64,000 nt of DNA, from the NCBI RefSeq assembly GCF_039673065.1, contig NZ_JBDJKW010000010.1, positions 1 through 64,000 of the forward strand. Reading direction: 5' to 3'. Made by a program: the position numbers and the translations under genes. The DNA is from Allobosea sp039673065 (GTDB lineage: Bacteria; Pseudomonadota; Alphaproteobacteria; Rhizobiales; Beijerinckiaceae). A model generated the notes under the pieces. It had not been told where the DNA came from, ran no database searches, and worked only from the letters and a program-made list of their open reading frames with translations. Positions 50,919 through 59,649 of the stretch are shown here, one piece after another; within the stretch, counting starts at the first letter, position 1; each line of letters starts with the position of its first letter.

Positions 50919-51051
50919 GCCGGAGGTTTCATTGCCAAAAAATTATGAATTGCTCTACGCTCTGCCGATGAACGATCGGCGCGGGCGGTAGAGCCGGGAC
51001 AACCGGCCCATGGCACGCCCTGCGCTCGGCCCGAGGGGAGGCGCGACAGCA

Positions 51052-52038
51052 ATGGATCTGAGGCAGCTGCGATGCTTCATCGCGGTAGCGGAGGAGCTTC
51101 ATTTCGGCCGCGCCGCGGAACGGCTCGGGCTGGCTCCGCCTGCCCTCTCGCGCCAGATCAGCACGCTCGAGGACGAGCTCGGCGTCGCCCTGCTCACCCG
51201 CACCACCCGGCAGGTTGCGCTGACGCGCGCCGGGCTGATCATGCTCGAGGAGGCCAAGGGCATCCTGGCCGGCATGGAGCGCGCCTCGCGGGCGGTGCGC
51301 GAGGCCTCGCTCGCCTCCGGCAAGGTGCTGCGCGTCGGCGCGATCGACGCCGCCTCGTCGAGCTTCGTGCCCGAGGCGCTGGTGACCTTCCGCGCCCGCC
51401 ATCCCGGCGTCGAGATCAAGTTCGTCGAGGCGATGACCACGCCGCTGATCCAGATGCTGGAGGCGGGACGGCTCGACATCGCCCTGACGCGGCCGCCGCG
51501 CAAGCCGACCGATTGCGCCTTCGAGGTGCTGCGCGTCGAGCGGCCGATCGTGGTGCTGAACGAGGCGCACCCGCTGGCGGCGCGCGAGCACCTGACCATG
51601 CACGACCTGATCGGCCAGCCCTTCGTGGTGCCGTCCAAGCGCATACGGCCCTTCGCCTACGACCTGGTCATGACCTATTTCGAGAGCGTCGGCTCGGTGC
51701 CCAACGTCACGATCGAGGCGACCGAGAAGCCGGCGATGATGTCGGCGGTGGCGGCCGGGCTCGGCATGGCGCTGGCGCCCGACTGGGTGTCGCGCCTGAG
51801 CTTCCCGCGCGTGACGATGCGCAAGCTGCGCGGAGCCCTGCTAGACCCGCCGCCGGACGGCGCGCTGGTCGGCGTGGCCTGGCGGCCCCACCAGAAGCTT
51901 GCCGCCCGCGACGACTTCCTCGCGATCCTGCGCGAGAGCGTCACGCTGGTCGACGAGGACAATGTCCTGCCTTTCACCCTGCCACGCACAAGATCGAAAA
52001 AGACGGTGCGTGCTTCCACGCCGGCCGGAGGAGCCTGA
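51052..52038 (+). CDS. LysR family transcriptional regulator
   Basis: The 328-residue regulator has the N-terminal winged helix (LRQLRCFIAVAEELHFGRAA, then PPALSRQISTLEDELG) and a two-lobed effector domain. ATG 51052 has GGGAGG upstream; an ATG at 51010 is less likely. Its stop overlaps the tctB start as TGATG, so regulator and transporter are made together. Most LysR genes are divergent from their targets, so co-directional coupling is less usual. The effector may be the transported compound. Confidence 0.92.
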   Translation: MDLRQLRCFIAVAEELHFGRAAERLGLAPPALSRQISTLEDELGVALLTRTTRQVALTRAGLIMLEEAKGILAGMERASRAVREASLASGKVLRVGAIDAASSSFVPEALVTFRARHPGVEIKFVEAMTTPLIQMLEAGRLDIALTRPPRKPTDCAFEVLRVERPIVVLNEAHPLAAREHLTMHDLIGQPFVVPSKRIRPFAYDLVMTYFESVGSVPNVTIEATEKPAMMSAVAAGLGMALAPDWVSRLSFPRVTMRKLRGALLDPPPDGALVGVAWRPHQKLAARDDFLAILRESVTLVDEDNVLPFTLPRTRSKKTVRASTPAGGA

Positions 52039-52556
52039 TGAGTCTGAACAGCATCGAATCGGCGCGGGGACTGCGCGTCCGATCCACACAGGATCTCGCG
52101 GCCGGGATCTTCATGATCGCCCTCGCGGCGCTGGCGCTGCTCCTGTCGAACGACCTGCCGAGCGGCACGCTGCGCCAGCTCGGCCCGGGCATGCTGCCCA
52201 GGGCCTTCGCCTGGATCTGCGCGGCGCTCGGCGCGCTCGTGGTGATCAACGCCTTCCGCTATAATGGCGAGAAGCTCTCGCCGCTCTCCTTCAAGGGCAT
52301 TTTCTTCGTGCTCGGTGGCGTCTGCGTCTTCGCGATGACCATCCGCGGCTTCAGCATCGGCCCGATCAGCGTGCCGGCGCTCGGCCTGCTGGTCTCCGGC
52401 CCGCTGGTGATGCTGATCGCCGGCATCGCCGCCGACGACCGCCGGCCGAAGGAGCTGCTGCTCTTCACCATCGCCATGAGCGCGGCCTGCATCGCGCTGT
52501 TCAAATACGGGCTGAACCTGCCGATTCCGCTGGCGCCCTGGCTGCTGGGGATCTGA
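52038..52556 (+). CDS. tctB: Tripartite tricarboxylate transporter small membrane subunit TctB
   Basis: The 172-residue protein has four membrane helices and the TctB-type runs FMIALAALALLLSNDLPSGT and LRQLGPGMLPRAFAW. It starts inside the lysR stop (TGATG) and is followed three bases later by tctA. TctB partners the large subunit in secondary uptake that depends on a periplasmic binding protein. Confidence 0.92.
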   Translation: MSLNSIESARGLRVRSTQDLAAGIFMIALAALALLLSNDLPSGTLRQLGPGMLPRAFAWICAALGALVVINAFRYNGEKLSPLSFKGIFFVLGGVCVFAMTIRGFSIGPISVPALGLLVSGPLVMLIAGIAADDRRPKELLLFTIAMSAACIALFKYGLNLPIPLAPWLLGI

Positions 52557-52559
52557 GGC

Positions 52560-54059
52560 ATGGATATCTTCGCCAATCTCGGGCTCGGCTTCGGCGTCGC
52601 CCTCACCCTCAAGAATATCGGCCTGTGCTTCATCGGCTGCATGGTCGGCACGCTGGTCGGCGTGCTGCCCGGCGTCGGCCCGGTCGCGACCATCGCGATG
52701 CTGCTGCCGATCACCTTCGGGCTCGACCCCGTCGGCGCGCTGATCATGCTGGCCGGCATCTATTACGGTGCCCAGTATGGCGGCTCGACCACCGCGATCC
52801 TGGTCAACATCCCCGGTGAGGCGACCGCCGTCGTCACCACGCTGGACGGCCACCAGATGGCCAAGCAGGGCCGCGCCGGCATCGCGCTCGGCACCGCGGC
52901 GATCGGCTCCTTCTTTGCCGGCTGCTTCGCCACCGTCATCATCGCCGCGCTCGGCGCGCCGCTGACCAAGCTCGCCCTGCTGTTCGGCCCGGCCGAATAC
53001 TTCTCGCTGATGGTGATGGGCCTGTGCTTCGCCGTCGTGCTGGCGCGCGGCTCGATCCTCAAGGCCTTCTGCATGATCATGCTCGGCCTGCTGCTCTCCA
53101 CCGTCGGCACCGACCTGGAGACCGGCCAGGAGCGCATGACGCTGGGCTTCCCGCCGCTGGCGGACGGCATCGACTTCGCCGTGCTCGCCATGGGCATCTT
53201 CGGCTTCGCCGAGGTGCTGCGCAATCTGGAGACCCCGGAGGCGCGCGACGTCGTCCGCGCCAAGATCGGGCGTCTGCTGCCGAATCTCGACGACCTCAAG
53301 CAATCGGCGATGCCGGCGGTGCGCGGCACGCTGATCGGCGGCGTGCTCGGCATCCTGCCCGGCAACGGCGCGGTGCTGGGGCCCTTCGCCAGCTACTCGG
53401 TCGAGAAGAAGATGGCCAAGGATCCGTCGCGCTTCGGCAAGGGCGCGATCGAGGGCGTCGCCGGGCCGGAATCGGCCAATAATGCCGGCGCGCAGACCGC
53501 CTTCATCCCGCTGCTCACCCTCGGCATCCCGCCGAACGCGGTGATGGCGCTGATGGTCGGCGCGATGACCATTCACGGCATCATCCCCGGCCCGCAGGTG
53601 ATGACCCGCAACCCGGACCTGTTCTGGGGCATGATCGCCTCGATGTGGATCGGCAACCTGATGCTGCTGATCATCAACCTGCCGCTGGTCGGCCTGTGGG
53701 TGAAACTGCTGCAGGTGCCCTACCGGCTGATGTTCCCGGCGATCCTGATCTTCTGCTCGATCGGCATCTACTCGGTGAACAACCAGCCGATGGACGTCGC
53801 CTTCACGGCGCTGTTCGGCCTGTTCGGCTACCTGCTGATCAAGCTCGGCTTCGAGCCGGCGCCGCTGCTGCTCGGCTTCGTGCTCGGCAAGCTGATGGAG
53901 GAGAAGCTGCGGCAGGCACTGATCATCTCGCGCGGTTCGTTCATGACCTTCGTCGAGCGCCCGATCTCGCTGCTGCTGCTGGTCGTCGCGGTGGCGGTTC
54001 TGGTGATCGCGCTGCTGCCGTCCATGTCGAAGAAACGCGACGAGGTCTTCACCGAATGA
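52560..54059 (+). CDS. tctA: Tripartite tricarboxylate transporter large permease TctA
   Basis: The 499-residue protein has about twelve membrane helices. The family motif GCMVGTLVGVLPGVGPVATI is at the N-terminus, with YYGAQYGGSTTAILVNIPGE after it, and a repeat GTLIGGVLGILPGNGAVLGP in the second half. GPESANNAGAQTAFIPLLTL is also diagnostic. The driving ion gradient and substrate are not evident. Confidence 0.96.
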   Translation: MDIFANLGLGFGVALTLKNIGLCFIGCMVGTLVGVLPGVGPVATIAMLLPITFGLDPVGALIMLAGIYYGAQYGGSTTAILVNIPGEATAVVTTLDGHQMAKQGRAGIALGTAAIGSFFAGCFATVIIAALGAPLTKLALLFGPAEYFSLMVMGLCFAVVLARGSILKAFCMIMLGLLLSTVGTDLETGQERMTLGFPPLADGIDFAVLAMGIFGFAEVLRNLETPEARDVVRAKIGRLLPNLDDLKQSAMPAVRGTLIGGVLGILPGNGAVLGPFASYSVEKKMAKDPSRFGKGAIEGVAGPESANNAGAQTAFIPLLTLGIPPNAVMALMVGAMTIHGIIPGPQVMTRNPDLFWGMIASMWIGNLMLLIINLPLVGLWVKLLQVPYRLMFPAILIFCSIGIYSVNNQPMDVAFTALFGLFGYLLIKLGFEPAPLLLGFVLGKLMEEKLRQALIISRGSFMTFVERPISLLLLVVAVAVLVIALLPSMSKKRDEVFTE

Positions 54060-54120
54060 CGGGGTTGCGGCCCCGGCCGCAGCCCCCATCCTGTCGCCAT
54101 CGTTCCCAGGGAGGACATCT

Positions 54121-55092
54121 ATGAAGAAGCTCGCACTCGGCGCCATCGCGGCGCTCGCGCTCGCGCTGCCCGCGCAGGCCCAGACCAAATATCCCGAGCG
54201 GCCGATCACGATGATCGTGCCCTTCGCCGCCGGCGGCCCGACCGACGTCATCGCCCGCCTCGTCAGCGAGAGCATGTCGAAGACCCTGGGCACGCAGGTC
54301 GTGGTCGAGAACGTCGCCGGCGCCGGCGGCACCACCGGCATCACTCGGGCGCTGACCGCGGCGCCCGATGGCTACACCATCGCCATGGGCCATCTCGGCA
54401 CCTTCTCGGCCGCGCCCTCGACCTATCCGAACCTGAAATACGATCCCATCGACGGCATGCAGGCGATCGGCCTGGCCGGCGGCACGCCGATCCTGATCGT
54501 CGCCAAGAAGGACTTCGCGCCGAAGGACCTCAAGGAGTTCGTCGCCTATGTGAAGGGCAACACCGACAAGGTGACGGAAGCCCATGCCGGCGTCGGCTCG
54601 GTCTCCTGGACGACCTGCACCCTGCTCAAGGGCCAGCTCGGTGTGCCGAAGCTGAACTCGGTCGCCTATCGCGGCACCGGCCCGGCGCTGAACGACCTGG
54701 TCTCCGGCCAGATCGACTTCATGTGCGACCAGATCGTCAGCGTCTCCGAGCAGGTCAAGGCCGGCACGATCAAGGCCTATGCCGTCGCCTCGGCCGAGCG
54801 CTCGCCGGCCCTGCCCGACGTGCCGACGACCAAGGAGGCCGGCCTGCCTGAGTACCAGATCGAGGCCTGGAACGGGCTCGCTGCGCCGAAGGGCACGCCG
54901 AAGGAGATCGTCGACAAGCTGGTCGACGCCCTCGACAAGGCGCTGAAGGATGAGACGGTGAAGACCCGCCTGCTCGGGCTGGGCGCCGTGATCCCGAGCG
55001 CCGAGGAGCGCACGCCGGCCGGCTTCGCCGCGCTGATCAAGCGCGACGCCGACAAGCTCACCCCTGTGCTGTCGCAGGCCGTGAAGAAGTAA
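54121..55092 (+). CDS. tctC: Tripartite tricarboxylate transporter substrate-binding protein (Bug/TctC family)
   Basis: The 323-residue periplasmic protein starts with a clear signal peptide (KKLALGAIAALALALPAQAQ). It has the Bug-family runs RPITMIVPFAAGGPTDVIAR, VVVENVAGAGGTTGI and YKxx-type lobe contacts later. These proteins bind carboxylates, amides and related small molecules. GGGAGG precedes ATG 54121. A strong hairpin lies between this gene and allA. Confidence 0.94.
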   Translation: MKKLALGAIAALALALPAQAQTKYPERPITMIVPFAAGGPTDVIARLVSESMSKTLGTQVVVENVAGAGGTTGITRALTAAPDGYTIAMGHLGTFSAAPSTYPNLKYDPIDGMQAIGLAGGTPILIVAKKDFAPKDLKEFVAYVKGNTDKVTEAHAGVGSVSWTTCTLLKGQLGVPKLNSVAYRGTGPALNDLVSGQIDFMCDQIVSVSEQVKAGTIKAYAVASAERSPALPDVPTTKEAGLPEYQIEAWNGLAAPKGTPKEIVDKLVDALDKALKDETVKTRLLGLGAVIPSAEERTPAGFAALIKRDADKLTPVLSQAVKK

Positions 55093-55118
55093 GGCCGGCT
55101 CGACCGCCTGCCTCACCG

Positions 55119-55150
55119 TGCCGGCGGACCTCGCGGTCCGCCGGCATTGT
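55119..55150 (+). terminator. Strong stem-loop between tctC and allA
   Basis: TGCCGGCGGACC pairs perfectly with GGTCCGCCGGCA around TCGC, followed by the T-rich TTGTCTTGT. It could end the tct transcript or reduce expression of allA. Confidence 0.7.
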
Positions 55151-55180
55151 CTTGTCCGACAGCCTGCGAGGAGCGACCGC

Positions 55181-55702
55181 ATGAGCCGCGCCGTCCGCCT
55201 GCCCGTCCTGCCGCTCGAACCCGAGAGCTTCGCGCCCTATGGCCGTGTGCTGGCGCCGGCCGGCCCGCGCGACGCCGGGCGCGAGGGCTACGACATCTGG
55301 CTCCAGCCCTTCGCGGCCGAGCTGGCGCCGCGCCTGCAGATCGTGCGCTATCACGCGCGCCCCTTCGCGGTGCGGCTGGTCGAACGGCATCTCCACGTCA
55401 GCGAGGCGCGCATGCCGCTCTCCTCCGTGCCGGCCATCGTCGTGGTGGCTCCGCCCGGCGAGGTGCCGCCGGCACCGGAGACGCTGAAGGCCTTCCGCCT
55501 CGCAGGCCAGGGCGTGATGTTCCATCGCGGCACCTGGCACGCGATCGACGCCTATCCGGAGGGCGCGGCCCATGCCGATTTCCTCTTCCTCTCGGAAGAG
55601 GCGACGGTGAACGAGCTCTTCGCCAATCCGGGCGTGCCGCCGCGGCGGACCCAGGTCCACGACTTCGACGCAGCCGGGATCACGGTGACGATCGCAGGCT
55701 GA
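55181..55702 (+). CDS. allA: Ureidoglycolate lyase family protein
   Basis: The 173-residue cupin-type protein matches ureidoglycolate lyase, which splits ureidoglycolate into glyoxylate and urea in purine (allantoin) breakdown. Landmarks are LEPESFAPYGRVL near the N-terminus, ERHLHVSEARMPL (metal-site His region) and RGTWHAIDAYPEG, then ADFLFLSEEATVNE. GAGGAG precedes ATG 55181. No allantoinase or allantoicase gene is in the window. It follows the tct genes and converges on the uracil-catabolism set. Confidence 0.85.
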   Translation: MSRAVRLPVLPLEPESFAPYGRVLAPAGPRDAGREGYDIWLQPFAAELAPRLQIVRYHARPFAVRLVERHLHVSEARMPLSSVPAIVVVAPPGEVPPAPETLKAFRLAGQGVMFHRGTWHAIDAYPEGAAHADFLFLSEEATVNELFANPGVPPRRTQVHDFDAAGITVTIAG

Positions 55703-55772
55703 GCGGCGGCCTTCGGGGCCGGCCGTAGTCCGAGGGCGGTTGATCGGCGGGGCTAAAGTCGGCCGGCACGCC

Positions 55773-56414
<642 letters not shown>

Positions 56415-56455
56415 GTAGCCCTGTTCCCTTCGTCGTGCCGCCGCGGTGTCGCCGG

Positions 56456-57673
56456 TCAGAATACGGTGCCGTCGCTGACGATGGTCAAGGGCGGCCCGCC
56501 GCCCTGCCGCCGCTCGCGCGCGATCCGCCGGCCGGCCGCCCAGGTCCCGCCCTCCAGCACCTTGGCCAGCGGCAATTGCTCGGTCGTCATGCCCAGCGCC
56601 TGGCGAACCAGTTCGCCGACCTCGTCGAGCAACGCAACCGTCAAGCCGCGCCATTCCACCACGAGCTGCGAGCCGACCTCGTGCGCGCGCGTCGCATCGG
56701 TGGGGTCCTTGAGCACGAGCACGCCCATGTCGAGGAAGAGGCCGCCATTGCGGTATTCCGGCAGGCCGGTCAGCTCGTCGATGCCGATCACCTCGATGCC
56801 GGCCCATTGCAGCGGCTCGATCAGCGAATAGCTCAGCCATTGCGAGAGCTTGTGGAAGGGCACGATGCCGGCCGTGCCGTCGGCGCCGCCGATCAGCGGA
56901 TGACGCCAGCTGTCGCCGAGCGGGATGCCCGCCACGACGAGGCGCGAGGGCCAGATGCCGCCCAGTACCTCGAGCACCTGTGCCAGGATGTAGGAGGCGC
57001 GCAGCGAGCGCCCCTCGGCGGCGGCCGAGAGCCGGTCGAACAGATCGCCCGGGCGCGAAAGGCCCTGTCGCTTCAGCTCCTCGCCGAGCCGGTTCAGCAG
57101 GGCGGCGCGCCCGTCGAGCCCGATCAGCGGATTGCCGGGGCCGGCCTGGAAGCCCGCCGCCAGCGCGTCGGCGTCGAGCCGCCGCAGCGCGGCCGCGTCG
57201 ACGCGATAGGGATCCTCCGGCCGCGCCGAGAAGGCGCCGGCGGCGAACATGTCGAGCGAGGCCAGCGCCAGCCCTTCCGAACGGCGAACGTCGTCGCCGG
57301 TCAGCGCGTCGCGATAGCGCCAGTCGGCGCCGGCACCGGCGTCGAGCAGCACGCTGACCACCGCGAGGTCATAGGCCGCGCGCCCGCGCGCCGCCGCGTC
57401 GGGAAAAGCCGCCTTCGCCGCCAGCGCCGCCCAGCGGTCGACGCCCACGACGGTGAAGTGCCGCCAGCGGGCATGGAAGGGAATGTCGAGCGAGGGATAG
57501 TTCTGCCGGATGGTCTCGAGCACATAGTCGGCGCAGGCCGGCAGTCGCGTCTCGTCCAGCGCGAAATGGCCGAGGCGGCCGGCGCGGGCCAGCGCCAGCA
57601 TCTCCTGCGCCCGCTGGCGCACGGCATCGGGCTTCAGCAGGCGGCGGATCGCGTCCGGATTGGTGTCAGGCAT
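56456..57673 (-). CDS. URC4/Urg3 family protein (DUF1688)
   Basis: The 405-residue protein matches the URC4/urg3 group. Visible conserved runs are FHARWRHFTVVGVDRW, RVDAAALRRLDADALAAGFQ, and HPLIGGADGTAGIVPFHKLS with the following SQWLSYSLIEPL. In the yeast Lachancea kluyveri, URC4 is needed for uracil use as nitrogen source but its reaction is unknown. No known cofactor motif or membrane segment is visible. Gaps of 41 bases to upp and 86 bases to URC1 support one operon. Confidence 0.88.
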   Translation of the reverse strand: MPDTNPDAIRRLLKPDAVRQRAQEMLALARAGRLGHFALDETRLPACADYVLETIRQNYPSLDIPFHARWRHFTVVGVDRWAALAAKAAFPDAAARGRAAYDLAVVSVLLDAGAGADWRYRDALTGDDVRRSEGLALASLDMFAAGAFSARPEDPYRVDAAALRRLDADALAAGFQAGPGNPLIGLDGRAALLNRLGEELKRQGLSRPGDLFDRLSAAAEGRSLRASYILAQVLEVLGGIWPSRLVVAGIPLGDSWRHPLIGGADGTAGIVPFHKLSQWLSYSLIEPLQWAGIEVIGIDELTGLPEYRNGGLFLDMGVLVLKDPTDATRAHEVGSQLVVEWRGLTVALLDEVGELVRQALGMTTEQLPLAKVLEGGTWAAGRRIARERRQGGGPPLTIVSDGTVF

Positions 57674-57759
57674 GTCGTCGACCGCTCGCTGGGCCGGCCG
57701 CTGGCGGCCATGAAATCGTCCCTCCGCTCATCTCACGCCGCCCCCGCCGCGTCCACAGC

Positions 57760-59022
57760 TCAGAACTTTTCCAGATCGCGCCCCACCGTCGCCTTGAGGG
57801 CGTTGTCGCCGGGCGTGCCGTCCGGCGAGTAATAGCCCGCCGCCTTCTTCGCCTCGATCTCGACCGAGGCGTCGGGCGGGATCAGCTCGGGCGGGATGGC
57901 GACGCGCTCGCCGATCTCGATCCCGCTCTCGACCATGGCGTCGTATTTCATGTTCGACATCGACATCAGCCGGTCGATGCGGGTGACGCCGAGCCAGTGC
58001 AGCACGTCCGGCATCAATTGCTGGAAGCGTGCGTCCTGCACGCCGGCGACGCATTCGGTGCGCTCGAAATAGGTCGCGGCGGAATCGCCGCCCTCCTGGC
58101 GCTTGCGGGCATTGTAGACGAGGAACTTCGTGACCTCGCCGAGCGCCCTGCCCTCCTTGCGGTTGTAGACGATCAGGCCGACGCCGCCGCCCTGCGTTTC
58201 CTTCACCGCCTCCTCGATGCCGTGCACCAGATAGGGCCGGCAGGTGCAGATGTCGGAGCCGAACACGTCCGAGCCGTTGCACTCGTCATGGACGCGGCAG
58301 GCCAGGCGCTTGCGCGGATCGGCGATCGCCGAGACCTCGCCGACGACATAGGCGGTGATCGAGCCGATCGGCGGCAGGAAGACCTTGAGGTCCGGCCGCG
58401 TCACCAACTCGGGATACATGCCGCCGGTCTGCTCGAAGAGCGTGCGGCGCAGCTCCGTCTCGCTGGTGGCGAAGCGCTCGGCGATGCCGGGCAGGTGCCA
58501 GACGGGATCGACCGCGATCTTGGTGACGCTGATGTCGCCCGAGGCGTGGAGGATGTGCCCGTCGGCCGCGAGCCGGTGGGCTGCCATCGCGGCCAGGATC
58601 TCCGGCAGGTTCAGCCGCGCCTTGGTCACCGCGATGGTCGGGCGGATATCGACGCCCTCGCCGATCAGCCGGCCGAAATCCTGGGCGACGCGGTGGCCGA
58701 AGGGATCGAGCGAGACGATCTTGCCCGGCGCCGACCATTGCGGCTGCGGCAGGATGTCGGAGGTCGGATGGGTGTTGGTCAGGTCCGGCCGCTGCGACGG
58801 GTTCATGGCGCGGGCCGAGATCGCCAGCGCCCGGTAGACCGAATAGGAGCCGCCATGGGCGCCGATCACGTTGCGGTCGCCGGGCGCGGTGGTCGAGGCG
58901 ATGATCGGCCCGCGCTCCTGCGCGGTTTCGGCGCCCCAGCGGACGGGGAAGCGCGTGGCGGCGCTGCCGGGCTCGGGATGGGAGGTCAGGCGGATATGCG
59001 TCGTGCGGTTCTGCGCAGTCAT
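57760..59022 (-). CDS. GTP cyclohydrolase II-like protein, URC1/Urg1 type
   Basis: The 420-residue protein has a family-specific N-terminal half (about 1-215) and a C-terminal GTP cyclohydrolase II fold. The zinc cysteines are kept in HDECNGSDVFGSDICTCRPY (three Cys). The substrate region reads GLIVYNRKEGRALGEVTKFL, against the usual YLRQEGRGIG of RibA, so it is a divergent paralog rather than a riboflavin enzyme. URC1 in yeast acts in uracil degradation, probably on a uracil-ribotide. It is the first gene of the URC set. The start ATG at 59022 has no strong ribosome site. Confidence 0.9.
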   Translation of the reverse strand: MTAQNRTTHIRLTSHPEPGSAATRFPVRWGAETAQERGPIIASTTAPGDRNVIGAHGGSYSVYRALAISARAMNPSQRPDLTNTHPTSDILPQPQWSAPGKIVSLDPFGHRVAQDFGRLIGEGVDIRPTIAVTKARLNLPEILAAMAAHRLAADGHILHASGDISVTKIAVDPVWHLPGIAERFATSETELRRTLFEQTGGMYPELVTRPDLKVFLPPIGSITAYVVGEVSAIADPRKRLACRVHDECNGSDVFGSDICTCRPYLVHGIEEAVKETQGGGVGLIVYNRKEGRALGEVTKFLVYNARKRQEGGDSAATYFERTECVAGVQDARFQQLMPDVLHWLGVTRIDRLMSMSNMKYDAMVESGIEIGERVAIPPELIPPDASVEIEAKKAAGYYSPDGTPGDNALKATVGRDLEKF

Positions 59023-59045
59023 CGCGAGGGGCCCTGACAACGGGA

Positions 59046-59080
59046 AAGGGCCCCGGGACGGTTTCGCGTCCGGGGCCCTT
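59046..59080 (-). terminator. Long GC-rich terminator-like hairpin
   Basis: AAGGGCCCC/GGGGCCCTT plus an inner GGACG/CGTCC stem, with one bulge, is followed on the minus strand by TTTCCCG. It lies downstream of the mini membrane protein gene and upstream of URC1, so it likely ends the former and may sit in the leader of the latter. Confidence 0.65.
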
Positions 59081-59155
59081 GGACCTCGCGAAGTCTGGAT
59101 CAGCGCCGAATATTCGTCAATCGGGCGCATGTCCCGCCGCGCGCGGCGGCCAGGG

Positions 59156-59317
59156 CTAGAACACCGCCAGATAGCGCAGCAGCGAGATGATGCCGATGAT
59201 GATGACGATGATCTGCAGCACGTTCTTGATGTTGCCGTCGAGCGGCAGCATGCGCACCAGATACAGCACCAGACCGATCACCAGCACGGTGATGAAAAGC
59301 GAAATCAGAATGTTCAT
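59156..59317 (-). CDS. Mini membrane protein, Thivi_2564-like
   Basis: The 53-residue protein is two hydrophobic helices joined by the short linker MLPLDGNIKNVL. The pattern matches the small Thivi_2564-type membrane family (two helices around a P-x-D-x-x-I-K core). GGAGGATTT lies upstream of ATG 59317. It is a stand-alone gene ended by a long hairpin. Function unknown. Confidence 0.75.
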   Translation of the reverse strand: MNILISLFITVLVIGLVLYLVRMLPLDGNIKNVLQIIVIIIGIISLLRYLAVF

Positions 59318-59649
59318 GCCTGAAATCCTCCGACACGGCCGGAAGCCGGCCCCCCGATGCGCAGACGGCGACGCATTCGCCGGCAGCGATCTCAGGCAGC
59401 AGAACGTCGCGGATCGGCAAAAGGTTCCGGTACGGGAGCCGGCGGCCGCCTGAGGCGGAATGCCGACGGGGAGGCGTGACCGGCGTCGTGCGCCGCCACG
59501 AGCGGCGGACGCACTCACGGCATGATGGAGCCGGACCCAGCTGGCAGCGCCTTCCAGCACCACTGACCGCCATGGCAGGCAGGCGCCGCCCTTCGGGGCG
59601 AGCGCGGAGAGCGCGGCGTGCCGGATCGCGGCACGCCGAGCCAGAAACA
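59318..59649. other. Intergenic region between glyS and the mini membrane protein
   Basis: No gene is supported in these 332 bases. A hairpin at 59614-59638 follows the glyS stop, and the rest would be the promoter region of the mini membrane protein. Confidence 0.5.
59614..59638 (-). terminator. GC-rich hairpin after glyS
   Basis: CGGCGTGCC pairs perfectly with GGCACGCCG around a seven-base loop about 12 bases after the glyS stop. No T-run follows. Confidence 0.5.

Noticed and set aside
51675..54344. An 889-codon minus-strand open frame across the tct genes
   Set aside because: It is an antisense shadow; the plus strand encodes LysR, TctB, TctA and TctC with intact motifs and ribosome sites.
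57760..59022. Assignment of the GTP cyclohydrolase II-like gene as ribA
   Set aside because: The active-site run differs from RibA and the operon partners are URC4 and upp, not riboflavin genes.
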